A DNA stretch of 64,000 bases. It comes from Zeimonas arvi (lineage in GTDB: Bacteria; Pseudomonadota; Gammaproteobacteria; Burkholderiales; Burkholderiaceae_E). The stretch spans positions 62,001 through 126,000 of the forward strand of contig NZ_VDUY01000005.1 in assembly GCF_008039575.1 (NCBI RefSeq), in the 5' to 3' direction. Numbering within the stretch: the stretch's first letter is position 1; each line of letters begins with the position of its first letter. The position numbers and the translations under genes were made by a program. The notes beneath the pieces are model-generated. The model worked only from the letters and a program-made list of their open reading frames with translations. It was not told the origin of the DNA and did not search any database. Below, in pieces: positions 53,205 to 62,071 of the stretch.

Positions 53205-53759
53205 TTGTCCCGTTTCACCGGTTTCCTGTCCGCCCTGTTCGGCTGGATGTTCATCGCGCTGTCCCTGATCGTCGTCGGCGAGACCGTCGCGCGCAAGCTG
53301 TTCTCCTTCTCGCTGCAAGGCGCCGACGAGTTGGGGGGCTACATTCTCGCCGTCGGCTCGGGCCTCGCATTCACGATCGCCTTCGTCGAGCGCGCCCACA
53401 TCCGCATCGACCTGATTCAGGCCCTGCTGCCCGCCACGGCTCGCGCGCTGCTCGACTGGGTGTCCGTCGTCTCGATGGCGGCGCTCGCGCTGCTGCTCGC
53501 CTACGTCGGCTGGCTCGTCGTCGACGAAACGATCGAATTCCGCAGCAACGCGCCCACGCCCTGGGCCACCCCGCTGATCTACCCGCAGGGGATCTGGTAC
53601 GCCACGCTGGTGATCTTCGCGCTGGTCGCGCTGGCCGCCGCGGTGCGCGCCACCTGGATGCTCTTGCGCGGCCGCAGCGCGCAGATGGTTGCCGAGTTCG
53701 GCCCGAAGAGCGCGCAGGACGAGCTCGCGGCCGAGCTCGAAGACCTGAACAAGCGCTGA
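53205..53759 (+). CDS. TRAP transporter small permease (DctQ-like)
   Basis: This 184-residue protein has four predicted helices with VERAHIRIDLIQALLP between helices 2 and 3, matching the DctQ pattern. It starts at TTG (53205), backed by GGAG upstream. The C-terminus is longer and charged (KSAQDELAAELEDLNKR). It lies 120 bases after dctP and 15 bases before the large permease gene. It acts with the DctP- and DctM-like proteins of this operon. Confidence 0.9.
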   Translation: MSRFTGFLSALFGWMFIALSLIVVGETVARKLFSFSLQGADELGGYILAVGSGLAFTIAFVERAHIRIDLIQALLPATARALLDWVSVVSMAALALLLAYVGWLVVDETIEFRSNAPTPWATPLIYPQGIWYATLVIFALVALAAAVRATWMLLRGRSAQMVAEFGPKSAQDELAAELEDLNKR

Positions 53760-53774
53760 TCGGGAGCCCCGGAC

Positions 53775-55073
53775 ATGGCAATCTCCACGATCACGATCGG
53801 TTTCCTCGTTGCCCTCGCAACGCTTCTCTTCAGCGTGCCGGTCGCCGTCACGCTCGCCGCGGCCGGGCTGATCGGCGGCCTGGCGATGATCGGCGCGCCG
53901 ATGGTGCAGTCGCTCGGCAGCGTCGTATGGGGCGTGCAGAACGAGAACTCGCTGACCGCCATCCCGCTGTTCATCCTGCTCGGCGAGCTGCTGCTGCGCA
54001 CCGGCCTGGCCGACCGGATGTACGGTTCCCTGGCCGCCTGGGTCGGACGGCTTCCCGGCGGCCTGATGCACACCAACATCGCGTCGTGCGCGCTGTTCGC
54101 GGCCACCTGCGGCTCGTCGGTCGCCACGTCGGCCACGATCGGCACGGTGGCCTTGCCGACCATGCGCGAACGCGGCTACCCGATGGGCCCCACGCTCGGC
54201 TCGCTGGCGGCCGGCGGCACGCTCGGCATCCTGATCCCGCCCAGCGTGGCCATGCTGGTCTACGGCTCGATCACGAACAACTCGGTCGGCAAGCTGTTCA
54301 TCGCCGGAGTCATCCCGGGCATCCTGCTGTCCCTGCTGTTCATGGCCTGGATCATGCTCGACAGCCTGCGCCGCAACGGCACGGCGCGCGCCGAGCAGCC
54401 GATCCCGCTCGCGGAGAAGATCCGCCAGTCGCGCCACCTGCTGCCGCCCTTCGCGATCTTCGGCGTCGTCATGGGCAGCATCTACGCCGGCATCGCCACG
54501 CCCACCGAGTCGGCCGCCCTCGGCGTGCTGATGGCGTTGGTGCTGGCCGCGATGGCGGGCTCGATGAGCTGGAAGGCGCTCAACCACGCCTTCCGCAACA
54601 CCGCGTCGCTCACCGGCATGATCGCGCTGATCATCGCCGCGGCCTTCATCCTGAACGTCACGCTCAACGCGCTCGACGTGCCGCAGATGCTGAGCCGCGC
54701 GGTGACGTCGATCGGCGTCACCCCGACCACGTTCATCCTGCTGCTGATCGTCTTCTACGTCATCCTCGGCATGTTCCTCGAGGTGCTGTCGATGCAGGTG
54801 ACGACGATCCCGATCGTCTATCCGATCGCGATGGCCCTCGGCATCGACCCGATCTGGTTCGGCGTGTTCATCGTGCTGATGAGCGAGATCGCGCTGATCA
54901 CGCCGCCGGTCGGCATGAACCTCTATGTGGTGCAGGGCGTGCGCACCGACGGCGGTCCGATCGGCGACGTCATCAGCGGCATCTGGCCCTACGTGATCAT
55001 GCTGATCCTGTTCACGCTGCTGATGTGGTTCGTGCCCGAGATCGTGACCTGGCTCCCCGAGAAGATGTCCTGA
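53775..55073 (+). CDS. TRAP transporter large permease (DctM-like)
   Basis: This 432-residue protein has about twelve predicted helices. It has the DctM motifs GSSVATSATIGTVALPTMRERGY and GGTLGILIPPSVAMLVYG in the first half. SIYAGIATPTESAALGV and ALITPPVGMNLYVVQG are in the second. It makes the Na+-coupled elevator path for the DctP-bound solute. GGGAG lies before the ATG. It is followed after 14 bases by an amidase gene, so uptake and hydrolysis of the same amide is plausible. Confidence 0.95.
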   Translation: MAISTITIGFLVALATLLFSVPVAVTLAAAGLIGGLAMIGAPMVQSLGSVVWGVQNENSLTAIPLFILLGELLLRTGLADRMYGSLAAWVGRLPGGLMHTNIASCALFAATCGSSVATSATIGTVALPTMRERGYPMGPTLGSLAAGGTLGILIPPSVAMLVYGSITNNSVGKLFIAGVIPGILLSLLFMAWIMLDSLRRNGTARAEQPIPLAEKIRQSRHLLPPFAIFGVVMGSIYAGIATPTESAALGVLMALVLAAMAGSMSWKALNHAFRNTASLTGMIALIIAAAFILNVTLNALDVPQMLSRAVTSIGVTPTTFILLLIVFYVILGMFLEVLSMQVTTIPIVYPIAMALGIDPIWFGVFIVLMSEIALITPPVGMNLYVVQGVRTDGGPIGDVISGIWPYVIMLILFTLLMWFVPEIVTWLPEKMS

Positions 55074-55087
55074 ACCGATCGTCTCCC

Positions 55088-56503
55088 ATGAACGAAACCT
55101 CCGCCCTGTGGCAGCGCTCCGCCACCGAGCTGGCCGCCGGCTTCGGCGCCAGCGGCCCCGATCCGGTCGAAGTCCTCGATGCCGTCCTGGCCCGCCGCAA
55201 CGCAGTCGACCCGACCCTGAACGCGGTCGTCACCCTCGACGCGGCCGGCGCCCGCAAGGCTGCCGAAGCCAGCGCCGCGCGCTGGCGCGAAGGGCGTCCG
55301 CTGTCGCCGATCGACGGCGTGCCGATCACTATCAAGGACAACATCCCGGTGGCCGGCATGCGCAGCACCTGGGGCAGCCTGCTGTACGCCGACTTCGTTC
55401 CGGAGCGCGACGAGCTGCCTGTGGCCAGGCTGCGCGCGGCCGGCGCGGTCATCCTCGGAAAGACCAACGTGCCCGAGTTCACGCTCCAGGGCTACACCGA
55501 CAACCGCGTATTCGGCCTCACGCGAAACCCGTGGAACACCGGGCTGACGCCGGGCGGTTCCAGCGGCGGCGCCGTGGCCGCCGTGGCGGCCGGCATCGGC
55601 CCCGTGGCCATCGGCACCGACGGCGGCGGTTCGATCCGCCGCCCCGCCTCGCATACCGGGCTGGTCGGACTCAAGCCCTCCACCGGCCGCGTGGCGCGGA
55701 TCGACGGGTTTCCAGCGGTGCTTCACGACTTCGAGGTGATCGGGCCGATCGCCCGGCGTGTCGACGACCTGATCGCGTTCATGCGGGTGATGGCCGCCCC
55801 CGACCCGCGCGACCCGCTGTCGGCGCGCTTCGAAGGCCGGCCGTTCGAAGTGCCGACCGAGGCAGCGCCGGTGCGGATCCGGTTCGTGCCGCGCTTCGGC
55901 GACTCGCCGGTCGACCCCATCATCCGCGCTTCCGTGGCCGGTGCGGCGCAACGGCTCGAGGCCCTCGGCCACCGCCTCGAGGAGGACCCTCGCTTCGACC
56001 TCGCCGACGCCGTGAACGCCATCAGCTGGCCAATCATCAGCCAGACCGGCCTGGCCTGGCTGATGACGCGGCACGAGGGCAAGGAAGCGCTGCTCAGCGA
56101 GCCCTTGAAGCCGATGCTCGAAAGCGCGCGCAAGCTTGGCGCGGCGCAGTATCTCGGCGCGCTCGACGAGGTCGCGCGGCTGCGCAGGCGCTTCGCCGAG
56201 TTGTTCGAGACGGTCGACTTCGTGATGACGCCGACCACGGCCGCGCTGGCGTGGCCGTCCTCGGAGGTCTTCCCGTCGGTCATCGACGGCCGCGCGGCCG
56301 GCCCGCGCGCGCACGCGGTGTTCACCGCCTTCGTCAACGCGGCCGGCCTGCCGGCCATCACGATCCCGGCGGACCCGTCGCCGGACGGCCTGCCGCTCGG
56401 CTTCCAGCTGATCGGGCGCCCCGGCGCCGACGGGCTCCTCTGCGCGCTGGCCCGCCAGTTCGAGCGCGCCCACCCATGGGCGGATCGCTGGCCGCCGATC
56501 TGA
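55088..56503 (+). CDS. Amidase (amidase signature family)
   Basis: This protein of 471 residues hydrolyses amides by the Ser-cisSer-Lys triad: Lys83 in TIKDN, Ser159 in GGSSGGAVA and nucleophile Ser182 in GTDGGGSIRRPA. The last motif usually has Thr or Ile where a Gly is seen. Length fits the family. It shares an operon with the TRAP P-Q-M genes, which suggests that the transported solute or a product is an amide. The GatA subunit is unlikely because no gatB or gatC is linked. Confidence 0.92.
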   Translation: MNETSALWQRSATELAAGFGASGPDPVEVLDAVLARRNAVDPTLNAVVTLDAAGARKAAEASAARWREGRPLSPIDGVPITIKDNIPVAGMRSTWGSLLYADFVPERDELPVARLRAAGAVILGKTNVPEFTLQGYTDNRVFGLTRNPWNTGLTPGGSSGGAVAAVAAGIGPVAIGTDGGGSIRRPASHTGLVGLKPSTGRVARIDGFPAVLHDFEVIGPIARRVDDLIAFMRVMAAPDPRDPLSARFEGRPFEVPTEAAPVRIRFVPRFGDSPVDPIIRASVAGAAQRLEALGHRLEEDPRFDLADAVNAISWPIISQTGLAWLMTRHEGKEALLSEPLKPMLESARKLGAAQYLGALDEVARLRRRFAELFETVDFVMTPTTAALAWPSSEVFPSVIDGRAAGPRAHAVFTAFVNAAGLPAITIPADPSPDGLPLGFQLIGRPGADGLLCALARQFERAHPWADRWPPI

Positions 56504-56509
56504 TTGGGC

Positions 56510-57325
56510 TCAGATCCTGACGGTCGCGCTGCCGATGCCCTCGAACGCGGCCGTCACCTCGTCGCCGGCCTGGGCAGGAAGCATGCCGGCCCAGGCGCCC
56601 GTCGTGACCACGGTGCCGTCGGGCACCGCCGCGCCGCTGCGCGTGGCGTGCTTCAGCCACACCGGCAACAGCCAGGTCGGCGAGCCGAGCGGATGCGTGC
56701 CGGTGCGCGCCACCGGCGCGGCGGCGCCGATCGTGACCTCGCAGCGCTGCGCCGACCAGTCGCGTCGCGCGTACGGCACCCACGCGCCCAGCGCGAGCGC
56801 GCCGTGCGATTGCAGGTCGGCAAGCTTCATCGGCGCGGTGGCCCGCGCGGGGTCGGCCCAGCGGCTGTCGACCACCTCGATCGACACGCACATCGCATCG
56901 ACCAGCTCGTCGGCGATCCGGTCGGCCAGCTCGGCGCGGCCGGCCTCGTCGGCGCGCTCGGCCGCCGAAGCCAGGGCCGCGGCCGTTTCCGCCGAGACCG
57001 CCTGCGCCAGCCGCAGGGCCACCTCGATCTCGATCAGCGGCGCGAAGAAGCGCATGTCGCCGTAGTCGGCGGGGCTCATCCTGACCCCGGCCGGCGGCAG
57101 CGGCGCATGCGTGAGCACCTGGCTTCGCGACGGCCCGCCCGACTTCCAGGCGCGCGGCGCGGCGCGGACGAACCAGCCCTGCGCGTCGGCCACCGCGGCC
57201 TGCACCGCGTAGGCCGCGTCCATGTCGGGAATAGCCGCCTGCCAGGCGACGGGGTCCAGGGCCTTGCCGTCGCGGCGGGCACCCATCAGGGCTTCGGCGA
57301 TCGCGCCGATGTCGGGAGTCGTCAT
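56510..57325 (-). CDS. 2-keto-4-pentenoate hydratase-like protein (MhpD/fumarylacetoacetase fold)
   Basis: This 271-residue protein resembles 2-oxopent-4-enoate hydratases and 4-oxalocrotonate decarboxylases, which act late in meta-cleavage of aromatics. It has AYAVQAAVADAQG, WKSGGPS, an acidic metal-binding region in APLIEIEVALRLAQ, SIEVVDSRW and TVVTTGAWAGMLPAQAGDEV. It lies 26 bases downstream of the acyl-CoA ligase gene on the same strand, so the two are probably co-transcribed. It is convergent with the amidase at 6 bases. Exact substrate and reaction are open. Confidence 0.88.
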   Translation of the reverse strand: MTTPDIGAIAEALMGARRDGKALDPVAWQAAIPDMDAAYAVQAAVADAQGWFVRAAPRAWKSGGPSRSQVLTHAPLPPAGVRMSPADYGDMRFFAPLIEIEVALRLAQAVSAETAAALASAAERADEAGRAELADRIADELVDAMCVSIEVVDSRWADPARATAPMKLADLQSHGALALGAWVPYARRDWSAQRCEVTIGAAAPVARTGTHPLGSPTWLLPVWLKHATRSGAAVPDGTVVTTGAWAGMLPAQAGDEVTAAFEGIGSATVRI

Positions 57326-57350
57326 TCCAGGATCCTCGCGTGTCTGGCCA

Positions 57351-58901
57351 TCAGGAGTGCGCGCGCTCGTAGGCCTCGCGCAGCTCCCGCTTCAGTACCT
57401 TGCCGATCGAGCTGCGCGGCAGCGTGTCCACGAAACGCAGGTCGGCGATCCGCTGCATCCGCCCGAGCCGGTCGTTGACCCAGGCACGCAGCGCGTCGGC
57501 GGCGACGGCCTGGCCGCCGGAGCGCGACACCACGAAGGCCACCGGCGTCTCGCCCCATTCGCGCGAGGACACGCCGAACACCGCGCAGTCGGCCACGTCG
57601 GGGTGCTGGCGCAGCTCGGCCTCGAGGTCCACCGGGTAGATGTTGAAGCCGCCGGAAATGATCATGTCTTTCTTGCGGCCCATCAGCACCAGGAAGCCGT
57701 CCTCGTCGAAGCGGCCGATGTCGCCGGTGCGGATGAAGCGGCGGCCGTCGGGCGCGAGCCACTCGGCCTCGGCGGTGAGCGCAGGCTGGTTGCGGTAGCC
57801 GCTCATGATCCCCGGCGAGTGGCCGACGATCTCGCCGGCCTCTCCGGGCGGCACCTCGCGGCCCTGCTCGTCGATCAGCAGGATCGTGTGGCCGTTGGCC
57901 GGCCGGCCCACCGTATGCAGCTTGCCGGGGAACTCGTGGGCGTTCAGCATGCAGGCGCCGCCGCCTTCGGTCATGCCGTAGGTGTCGACCAGCTTGCCCG
58001 GCCAGCGGCGCAGCACCTCGGCCTTGAGCTCCGGCGGGAAGGGCGCGCTGGTCGAGAACCGGTTGGCCAGCGAGGACAGGTCGTAGCGGTCGAAGTCCGG
58101 GTGGTCCATGATCCGCTGGTACTGCACCGGCACCAGGATCGCGTGGGTCACCCGGTGCGCCTGCACCAGCTCGAAGAAGCGGACCACGTCGAACTTCTTC
58201 ATCAGCACCAGGGCGCCGCCCATGGTCAGCGCCGGGAAGGTGTGGACCAGCGTGGTGTTCGAGTAGAGCGGCGTGCTCAGGATGCCGACCGAATCCTTCG
58301 TGTAGCCGTAGAAGGGCCCGCGCCTGGCGTGCATCCAGCGCATCGAGTGCGGCTGCACGATGCCCTTGGGCGTGCCGGTGGTGCCCGACGAATAGATGAT
58401 GTTGAAGGCGTCGTCGGGGCCGATGTCCACCGGCGCCGGTCGGCTGCCCGCCGGCGCGAGCCAGGCCTCGAAAGCCTGCCCGCAGCCCGAGCCATCGAGG
58501 GCGATGCGCGCGGCCGGGGTGTCGCCGGCCACCAGGGCCTCGGTGCTCGCATCGAGGAAGAGCTGGCGCGCCTCGGCATCCTTCAGCATGGCCGCCAGCG
58601 TCTCGGGCTTGAGCGAGGGCGACATCGGCGCCACCGCCAACCCGGCGCGCACCGCGCCCAGGTAGGCGACCAGGTACTCGATCGAGGTGGCCGCGCAGAT
58701 CGCCACGACGTCGCCCTTGCCGCAGCCGTCGCGCTGCAGCGCCGCTGCGGCGCGATCGACCAGCGCGTCGAGCTCGCCGTAGCGCAGCCTGCGGTCGTCG
58801 AGGATCAGCGCGACGCGCTCGGGCGCGGCCGCCGCGTGCAGCCTCAGCGCGTCGGTCATGACCGCGAAGGGCTGCTCGATGAAGGCTTCGATGGGGAGCA
58901 T
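57351..58901 (-). CDS. Acyl-CoA ligase (class I adenylate-forming enzyme)
   Basis: This protein of 516 residues activates a carboxylate as acyl-AMP and then as the CoA thioester. It has the P-loop YSSGTTGTPKG, the aromatic-binding TYGMTEGGG, the hinge-side motif IRTGDIGRFDEDGF, GRKKDMIISGGFNIYPVDLE and catalytic Lys in SSIGKVLKREL. I chose ATG 58901. The substrate class, fatty or aromatic, cannot be fixed. Its partner gene is a MhpD-like hydratase, so an aromatic-derived or keto acid is possible. Confidence 0.92.
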   Translation of the reverse strand: MLPIEAFIEQPFAVMTDALRLHAAAAPERVALILDDRRLRYGELDALVDRAAAALQRDGCGKGDVVAICAATSIEYLVAYLGAVRAGLAVAPMSPSLKPETLAAMLKDAEARQLFLDASTEALVAGDTPAARIALDGSGCGQAFEAWLAPAGSRPAPVDIGPDDAFNIIYSSGTTGTPKGIVQPHSMRWMHARRGPFYGYTKDSVGILSTPLYSNTTLVHTFPALTMGGALVLMKKFDVVRFFELVQAHRVTHAILVPVQYQRIMDHPDFDRYDLSSLANRFSTSAPFPPELKAEVLRRWPGKLVDTYGMTEGGGACMLNAHEFPGKLHTVGRPANGHTILLIDEQGREVPPGEAGEIVGHSPGIMSGYRNQPALTAEAEWLAPDGRRFIRTGDIGRFDEDGFLVLMGRKKDMIISGGFNIYPVDLEAELRQHPDVADCAVFGVSSREWGETPVAFVVSRSGGQAVAADALRAWVNDRLGRMQRIADLRFVDTLPRSSIGKVLKRELREAYERAHS

Positions 58902-59087
58902 CTGTCCGGAGAAGGGGAAGGGGATGGGCAGGAGCGGTTCGTGATGATAGCGGGTGTGCGGGGGCGTCCCGCCTGACCGGACGGAGGCCGCGCACCCCAC
59001 GCGGCCGCCCGTCTCGCACGGCTACGACTTCTGCGGAGATCCCGCGCTTCTACGGAAAGCGCGAGCTTCCCTGGACAACTCGGTCGC

Positions 59088-59324
59088 CTAGATGCCGAGC
59101 AGGCGCTTCGCTTGCTGCAGCGCCGCCATCGATTCGGCGTGCTTGCCTTCCTTGTGCAGGCGCTCACCGTCGGCACGCAGCTTCTTCACCTCTTCCATCT
59201 GCGCGGCCGCGAGGGCCGGTCCCTTGCCGAGGGCGGCATCGATGTCCTTCATCTCGTTGGGGCAGTTGCTGGCAACCGCCAGGCCGGAAATGGCGAACAA
59301 GAGGACCGCGATCGTCTTCTTCAT
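59088..59324 (-). CDS. Small periplasmic protein of unknown function
   Basis: This protein of 78 residues starts MKKTIAVLLFAISGLAVA, a clear Sec signal peptide. A mature part of about 60 residues follows. It has one cysteine near its start (NCPNEM) and a helical, lysine- and glutamate-rich body that looks like a hairpin of two helices. A perfect GGAGG site before ATG 59324 supports translation. It is monocistronic. I do not recognise the family, although short helical periplasmic proteins like this are common in Burkholderiales. Confidence 0.75.
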   Translation of the reverse strand: MKKTIAVLLFAISGLAVASNCPNEMKDIDAALGKGPALAAAQMEEVKKLRADGERLHKEGKHAESMAALQQAKRLLGI

Positions 59325-59439
59325 GGTTTCCTCCATCGGCCCGTCAGGGGCCGCACCGCCGATTGGACGGCCGACGCCGCGGCGACGCGCGAGTAACCAT
59401 GGAATGGGCACGGATGCTTTGCCCCGATCGCGCCCCCCG

Positions 59440-60318
59440 CTACAGCGCGCCCACCGCCTCGAGGGCCGCGCGCACCTCGGCCTGGCCCTGGGGCGACAGC
59501 GGCGCCTGCGGCGGCAGCGGCTGGCCCACCGGGTAGCCCTGCATGACCAGGCCGCCCTTGATGCAGGCGGCCAGGTTGTGCCGGGCGAAGGCCTCGTTCA
59601 GCTTCCAGAGCCGCGCCTGCAGCGCCATCGCTTCGGGCCAGCGGCCGGCCCGGCACAGCGCGTAGAGCTCGACGCTCTGGCGCGGCACCAGGCAGGCCGG
59701 GCCGGCCATCCAGCCCACGCCGCCGATCAGCATCACGCAGGCCGGGATGTGCGCCGAGGCCGCGCAGACCTGCATCCGGCCCTCGACCCGGTCGATGATC
59801 GACAGCAGCCGCCCGGTGTTGTTCGAGGCGTCCTTGATCGCGCGGACGTTATCGATCCGGCTGAGCCGGTCGATGACCGCCAGCGACAGGTCGGAACGCT
59901 GGAAGTTCGGGTTCGTGTACAGCACGACCGGCAGCGGCGTGGCCTGCGCGATCGCACTGAAGTAGCCGTAGACGCCCTCGTCCGGCACCGGGAAGTAGGC
60001 CTCGAGAATCGCCAGGATGCCGTCGGCGCCCAGCGCCTGCATCTCGCGGGCCTGCCTGGCGCCTTCCGCGGTGGTGGTGGCCGCCACGCCCGCCACCACC
60101 GGCACCCGGCCGCGCGCGGCCTCGACCACGACCTCGACCACCCGGCGGCGCTGCGGCCACGATAGGTAGGCGAACTCGCCGGTGGACCCCAGCGGCGCCA
60201 GGCCGTGCACGCCCGCGGCGATCAGGTCGTCGACCAGCCGCGCGAGCACCGGCGCGTCGATGCCGCCGTCGGACGAAACCGGGGACACCAGGTAGGGGTA
60301 GACACCGTGGAAATCCAT
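59440..60318 (-). CDS. DapA/N-acetylneuraminate lyase family aldolase
   Basis: This protein of 292 residues is a TIM-barrel class I aldolase. It has [12 protein letters not shown], the keto-acid-binding GSTGE loop, LYTNPNF with the usual tyrosine and Schiff-base Lys162 in RAIKDAS. The family cleaves or makes 2-keto acid C-C bonds. It is not next to lysine genes. It lies divergent from a catabolic acyl-CoA operon, so a catabolic lyase is more likely than dihydrodipicolinate synthase. The residues that would define the substrate are not clear to me. Confidence 0.88.
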   Translation of the reverse strand: MDFHGVYPYLVSPVSSDGGIDAPVLARLVDDLIAAGVHGLAPLGSTGEFAYLSWPQRRRVVEVVVEAARGRVPVVAGVAATTTAEGARQAREMQALGADGILAILEAYFPVPDEGVYGYFSAIAQATPLPVVLYTNPNFQRSDLSLAVIDRLSRIDNVRAIKDASNNTGRLLSIIDRVEGRMQVCAASAHIPACVMLIGGVGWMAGPACLVPRQSVELYALCRAGRWPEAMALQARLWKLNEAFARHNLAACIKGGLVMQGYPVGQPLPPQAPLSPQGQAEVRAALEAVGAL

Positions 60319-60452
60319 GCTCTTGCCTCCGGGGGTCGGGCGGGCGACGCACCAGGAACCCGATAAGCTGAACGACGCCCAGCCGCTGCAGGCCCGCGCA
60401 ATCGCTACGGTGACATAGACTTCGCGGGCAAGGCCAGCGCAAGGGGGAGCGA

Positions 60453-61202
60453 ATGAAACTGAAGGACAGGGTCGCCATCGTCACGGGCGCCGCCAGCGGC
60501 TTCGGCGCGGAGATCGCGCGCCAGTACGTCGCCGAGGGCGCGAAGGTCGCGGTCGCCGACGTCGACGCCGCCGGCGCGAAGGCCGTCGCGGCGCAGCTGG
60601 GCGAGGCCGCGATCGCCGTTGCCTGCGACGTCTCGAAGCGAACCGACATCGACGCGGCGGTCGCCGCCACGCTCGCGCGCTTCGGCCGCATCGACATCGC
60701 GGTGAACAATGCCGGCTTCACCCATCGCAATCAGCCGCTGCTCGAGGTCGACGAGGCGACCTTCGACCGGGTGTTCGACGTCAACGTGAAGTCGATCTTC
60801 CACATGGTCCACGCGGTGGTGCCGCTGATGCGCCGGCAGAAGGGCGGCGTGATCCTGAACGTGGGCTCCACCGCCGGCATGCGGCCACGGCCGGGTCTCA
60901 CCTGGTACAACGCATCGAAGGGCGCGGTGAACCTGATGTCGAAGTCGCTCGCCGTGGAGCTCGCGCCCGACAACATCCGCGTCAACGCGATCTGCCCGGT
61001 GATGGGCGCCACCGGCATGCTCGAGGCCTTCATGGGCATGCCCGACACGCCCGAGAACCGAAGCAGGTTCATCGCCACGATCCCCATGGGCCGGCTGTCC
61101 GAGCCTCGCGACATCGCGCGCGCGGCGGTGTTCCTGGCCAGCGACGATGCCGGATTCGTGACCGGGGTCGAGTTTCCGGTCGACGGCGGCCGCACGGTCT
61201 GA
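60453..61202 (+). CDS. SDR family oxidoreductase
   Basis: This protein of 249 residues has [16 protein letters not shown] for NAD(P) binding, NNAGF, and the catalytic Ser-Tyr-Lys in [21 protein letters not shown]. An acidic residue after strand 2 (VADVDAAG) suggests NAD(H). AAGGGGGAG lies before the ATG. It is the first gene of a run with a MaoC-type dehydratase, an acyl-CoA dehydrogenase and a CoA-transferase, so it probably acts as a 3-hydroxyacyl-CoA or alcohol dehydrogenase. Confidence 0.92.
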   Translation: MKLKDRVAIVTGAASGFGAEIARQYVAEGAKVAVADVDAAGAKAVAAQLGEAAIAVACDVSKRTDIDAAVAATLARFGRIDIAVNNAGFTHRNQPLLEVDEATFDRVFDVNVKSIFHMVHAVVPLMRRQKGGVILNVGSTAGMRPRPGLTWYNASKGAVNLMSKSLAVELAPDNIRVNAICPVMGATGMLEAFMGMPDTPENRSRFIATIPMGRLSEPRDIARAAVFLASDDAGFVTGVEFPVDGGRTV

Positions 61203-61212
61203 GGACAGCGCC

Positions 61213-62058
61213 ATGGACCTCGACACCTACCGCGAGTGGATCGGCCGCACCGAGCAGCGGACCGACCTCGTCACGCCGGCCCCGCTGGCCTCGCTGTCGG
61301 CCGCGCTCGACCGCGAGGATCCGGACCCCGCGCCGGGCACCGAGCTGCCGCCGCTGTGGCACTGGATGTTCTTCACGCCGCGCGCCCTGGCCCGCAACAT
61401 CGGGCCCGACGGACACGAGCGGCGCGGCGGCTTCCTGCCGCCGGTCGAGCTGCCGCGGCGCATGTTCGCCGGCGGCCGGCTCGAGTTCCGGCACCCGCCG
61501 AAGGTGGGCGACGAGATTCGCCGCAGCTCGCGCATCCTCGACGTGACCGGCAAGCAGGGCCGAAGCGGCACGCTGGTCTTCGTGACCGTGCGCCACGAGA
61601 TCGCCGACGCGAACGGCGTGGCCATCGTCGAAGAGCACGACATCGTCTACCGCGACCACCCGGCGCCGGACGCGCCGCAGCCCGCGCCCGAGGCCGCGCC
61701 CGCGAAGGCCGAGTTCTCGCGCGAGATCGTGCCCGACCCGGTGCTGCTGTTCCGCTACTCCGCGCTGACCTTCAACGGGCACCGGATCCACTACGACCGC
61801 GACTACGCCACCCGGGTCGAGGGCTACCCGGGCCTGATCGTGCACGGCCCGCTGATCGCCACGCTGCTGGTGGACCTGCTGCGGCGCAATCTGCCCGAAG
61901 CGCGCCTGCGCCGCTTCGCGTTCAAGGCGCGCCGCCCGGCCTTCGACATCCATCGCTTCCGGGTCTGCGGGCGGCGCGAATCCGAGCGGCGCGTCTCGCT
62001 CTGGACCCGTGACCACGAGGGCTTCCTGACCATGGAAGCCGCCGCCGAACTCGACTGA
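61213..62058 (+). CDS. MaoC/FAS1-like acyl-CoA dehydratase (HTD2/mesaconyl-C4-CoA hydratase type)
   Basis: This protein of 281 residues has two hot-dog halves. The N-terminal half starts DLDTYREWIGRTEQRTDLVTPAPL, common in the FAS1-like dehydratase group that includes HTD2 and mesaconyl-C4-CoA hydratase. The C-terminal half holds FRYSALTFNGHRIHYDRDYA followed by HGPLIATLL, the hydratase-2 site, with Asp or Asn and His as catalytic residues. It lies 10 bases after the SDR gene and 13 bases before the dehydrogenase. A C4-dicarboxylyl or branched acyl-CoA is likely. Confidence 0.9.
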   Translation: MDLDTYREWIGRTEQRTDLVTPAPLASLSAALDREDPDPAPGTELPPLWHWMFFTPRALARNIGPDGHERRGGFLPPVELPRRMFAGGRLEFRHPPKVGDEIRRSSRILDVTGKQGRSGTLVFVTVRHEIADANGVAIVEEHDIVYRDHPAPDAPQPAPEAAPAKAEFSREIVPDPVLLFRYSALTFNGHRIHYDRDYATRVEGYPGLIVHGPLIATLLVDLLRRNLPEARLRRFAFKARRPAFDIHRFRVCGRRESERRVSLWTRDHEGFLTMEAAAELD

Positions 62059-62071
62059 CCGACACAAGGCC

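Noticed and set aside
51966-54587. Minus-strand open frame of about 870 codons opposite the TRAP genes
   Set aside because: The plus strand holds intact DctP, DctQ and DctM proteins; the opposite frame has no recognisable motif.
59440-60318. Assignment as dapA for lysine synthesis
   Set aside because: The family motif and lysine are present, but there is no lysine gene context and the neighbours are catabolic, so I kept it at family level.
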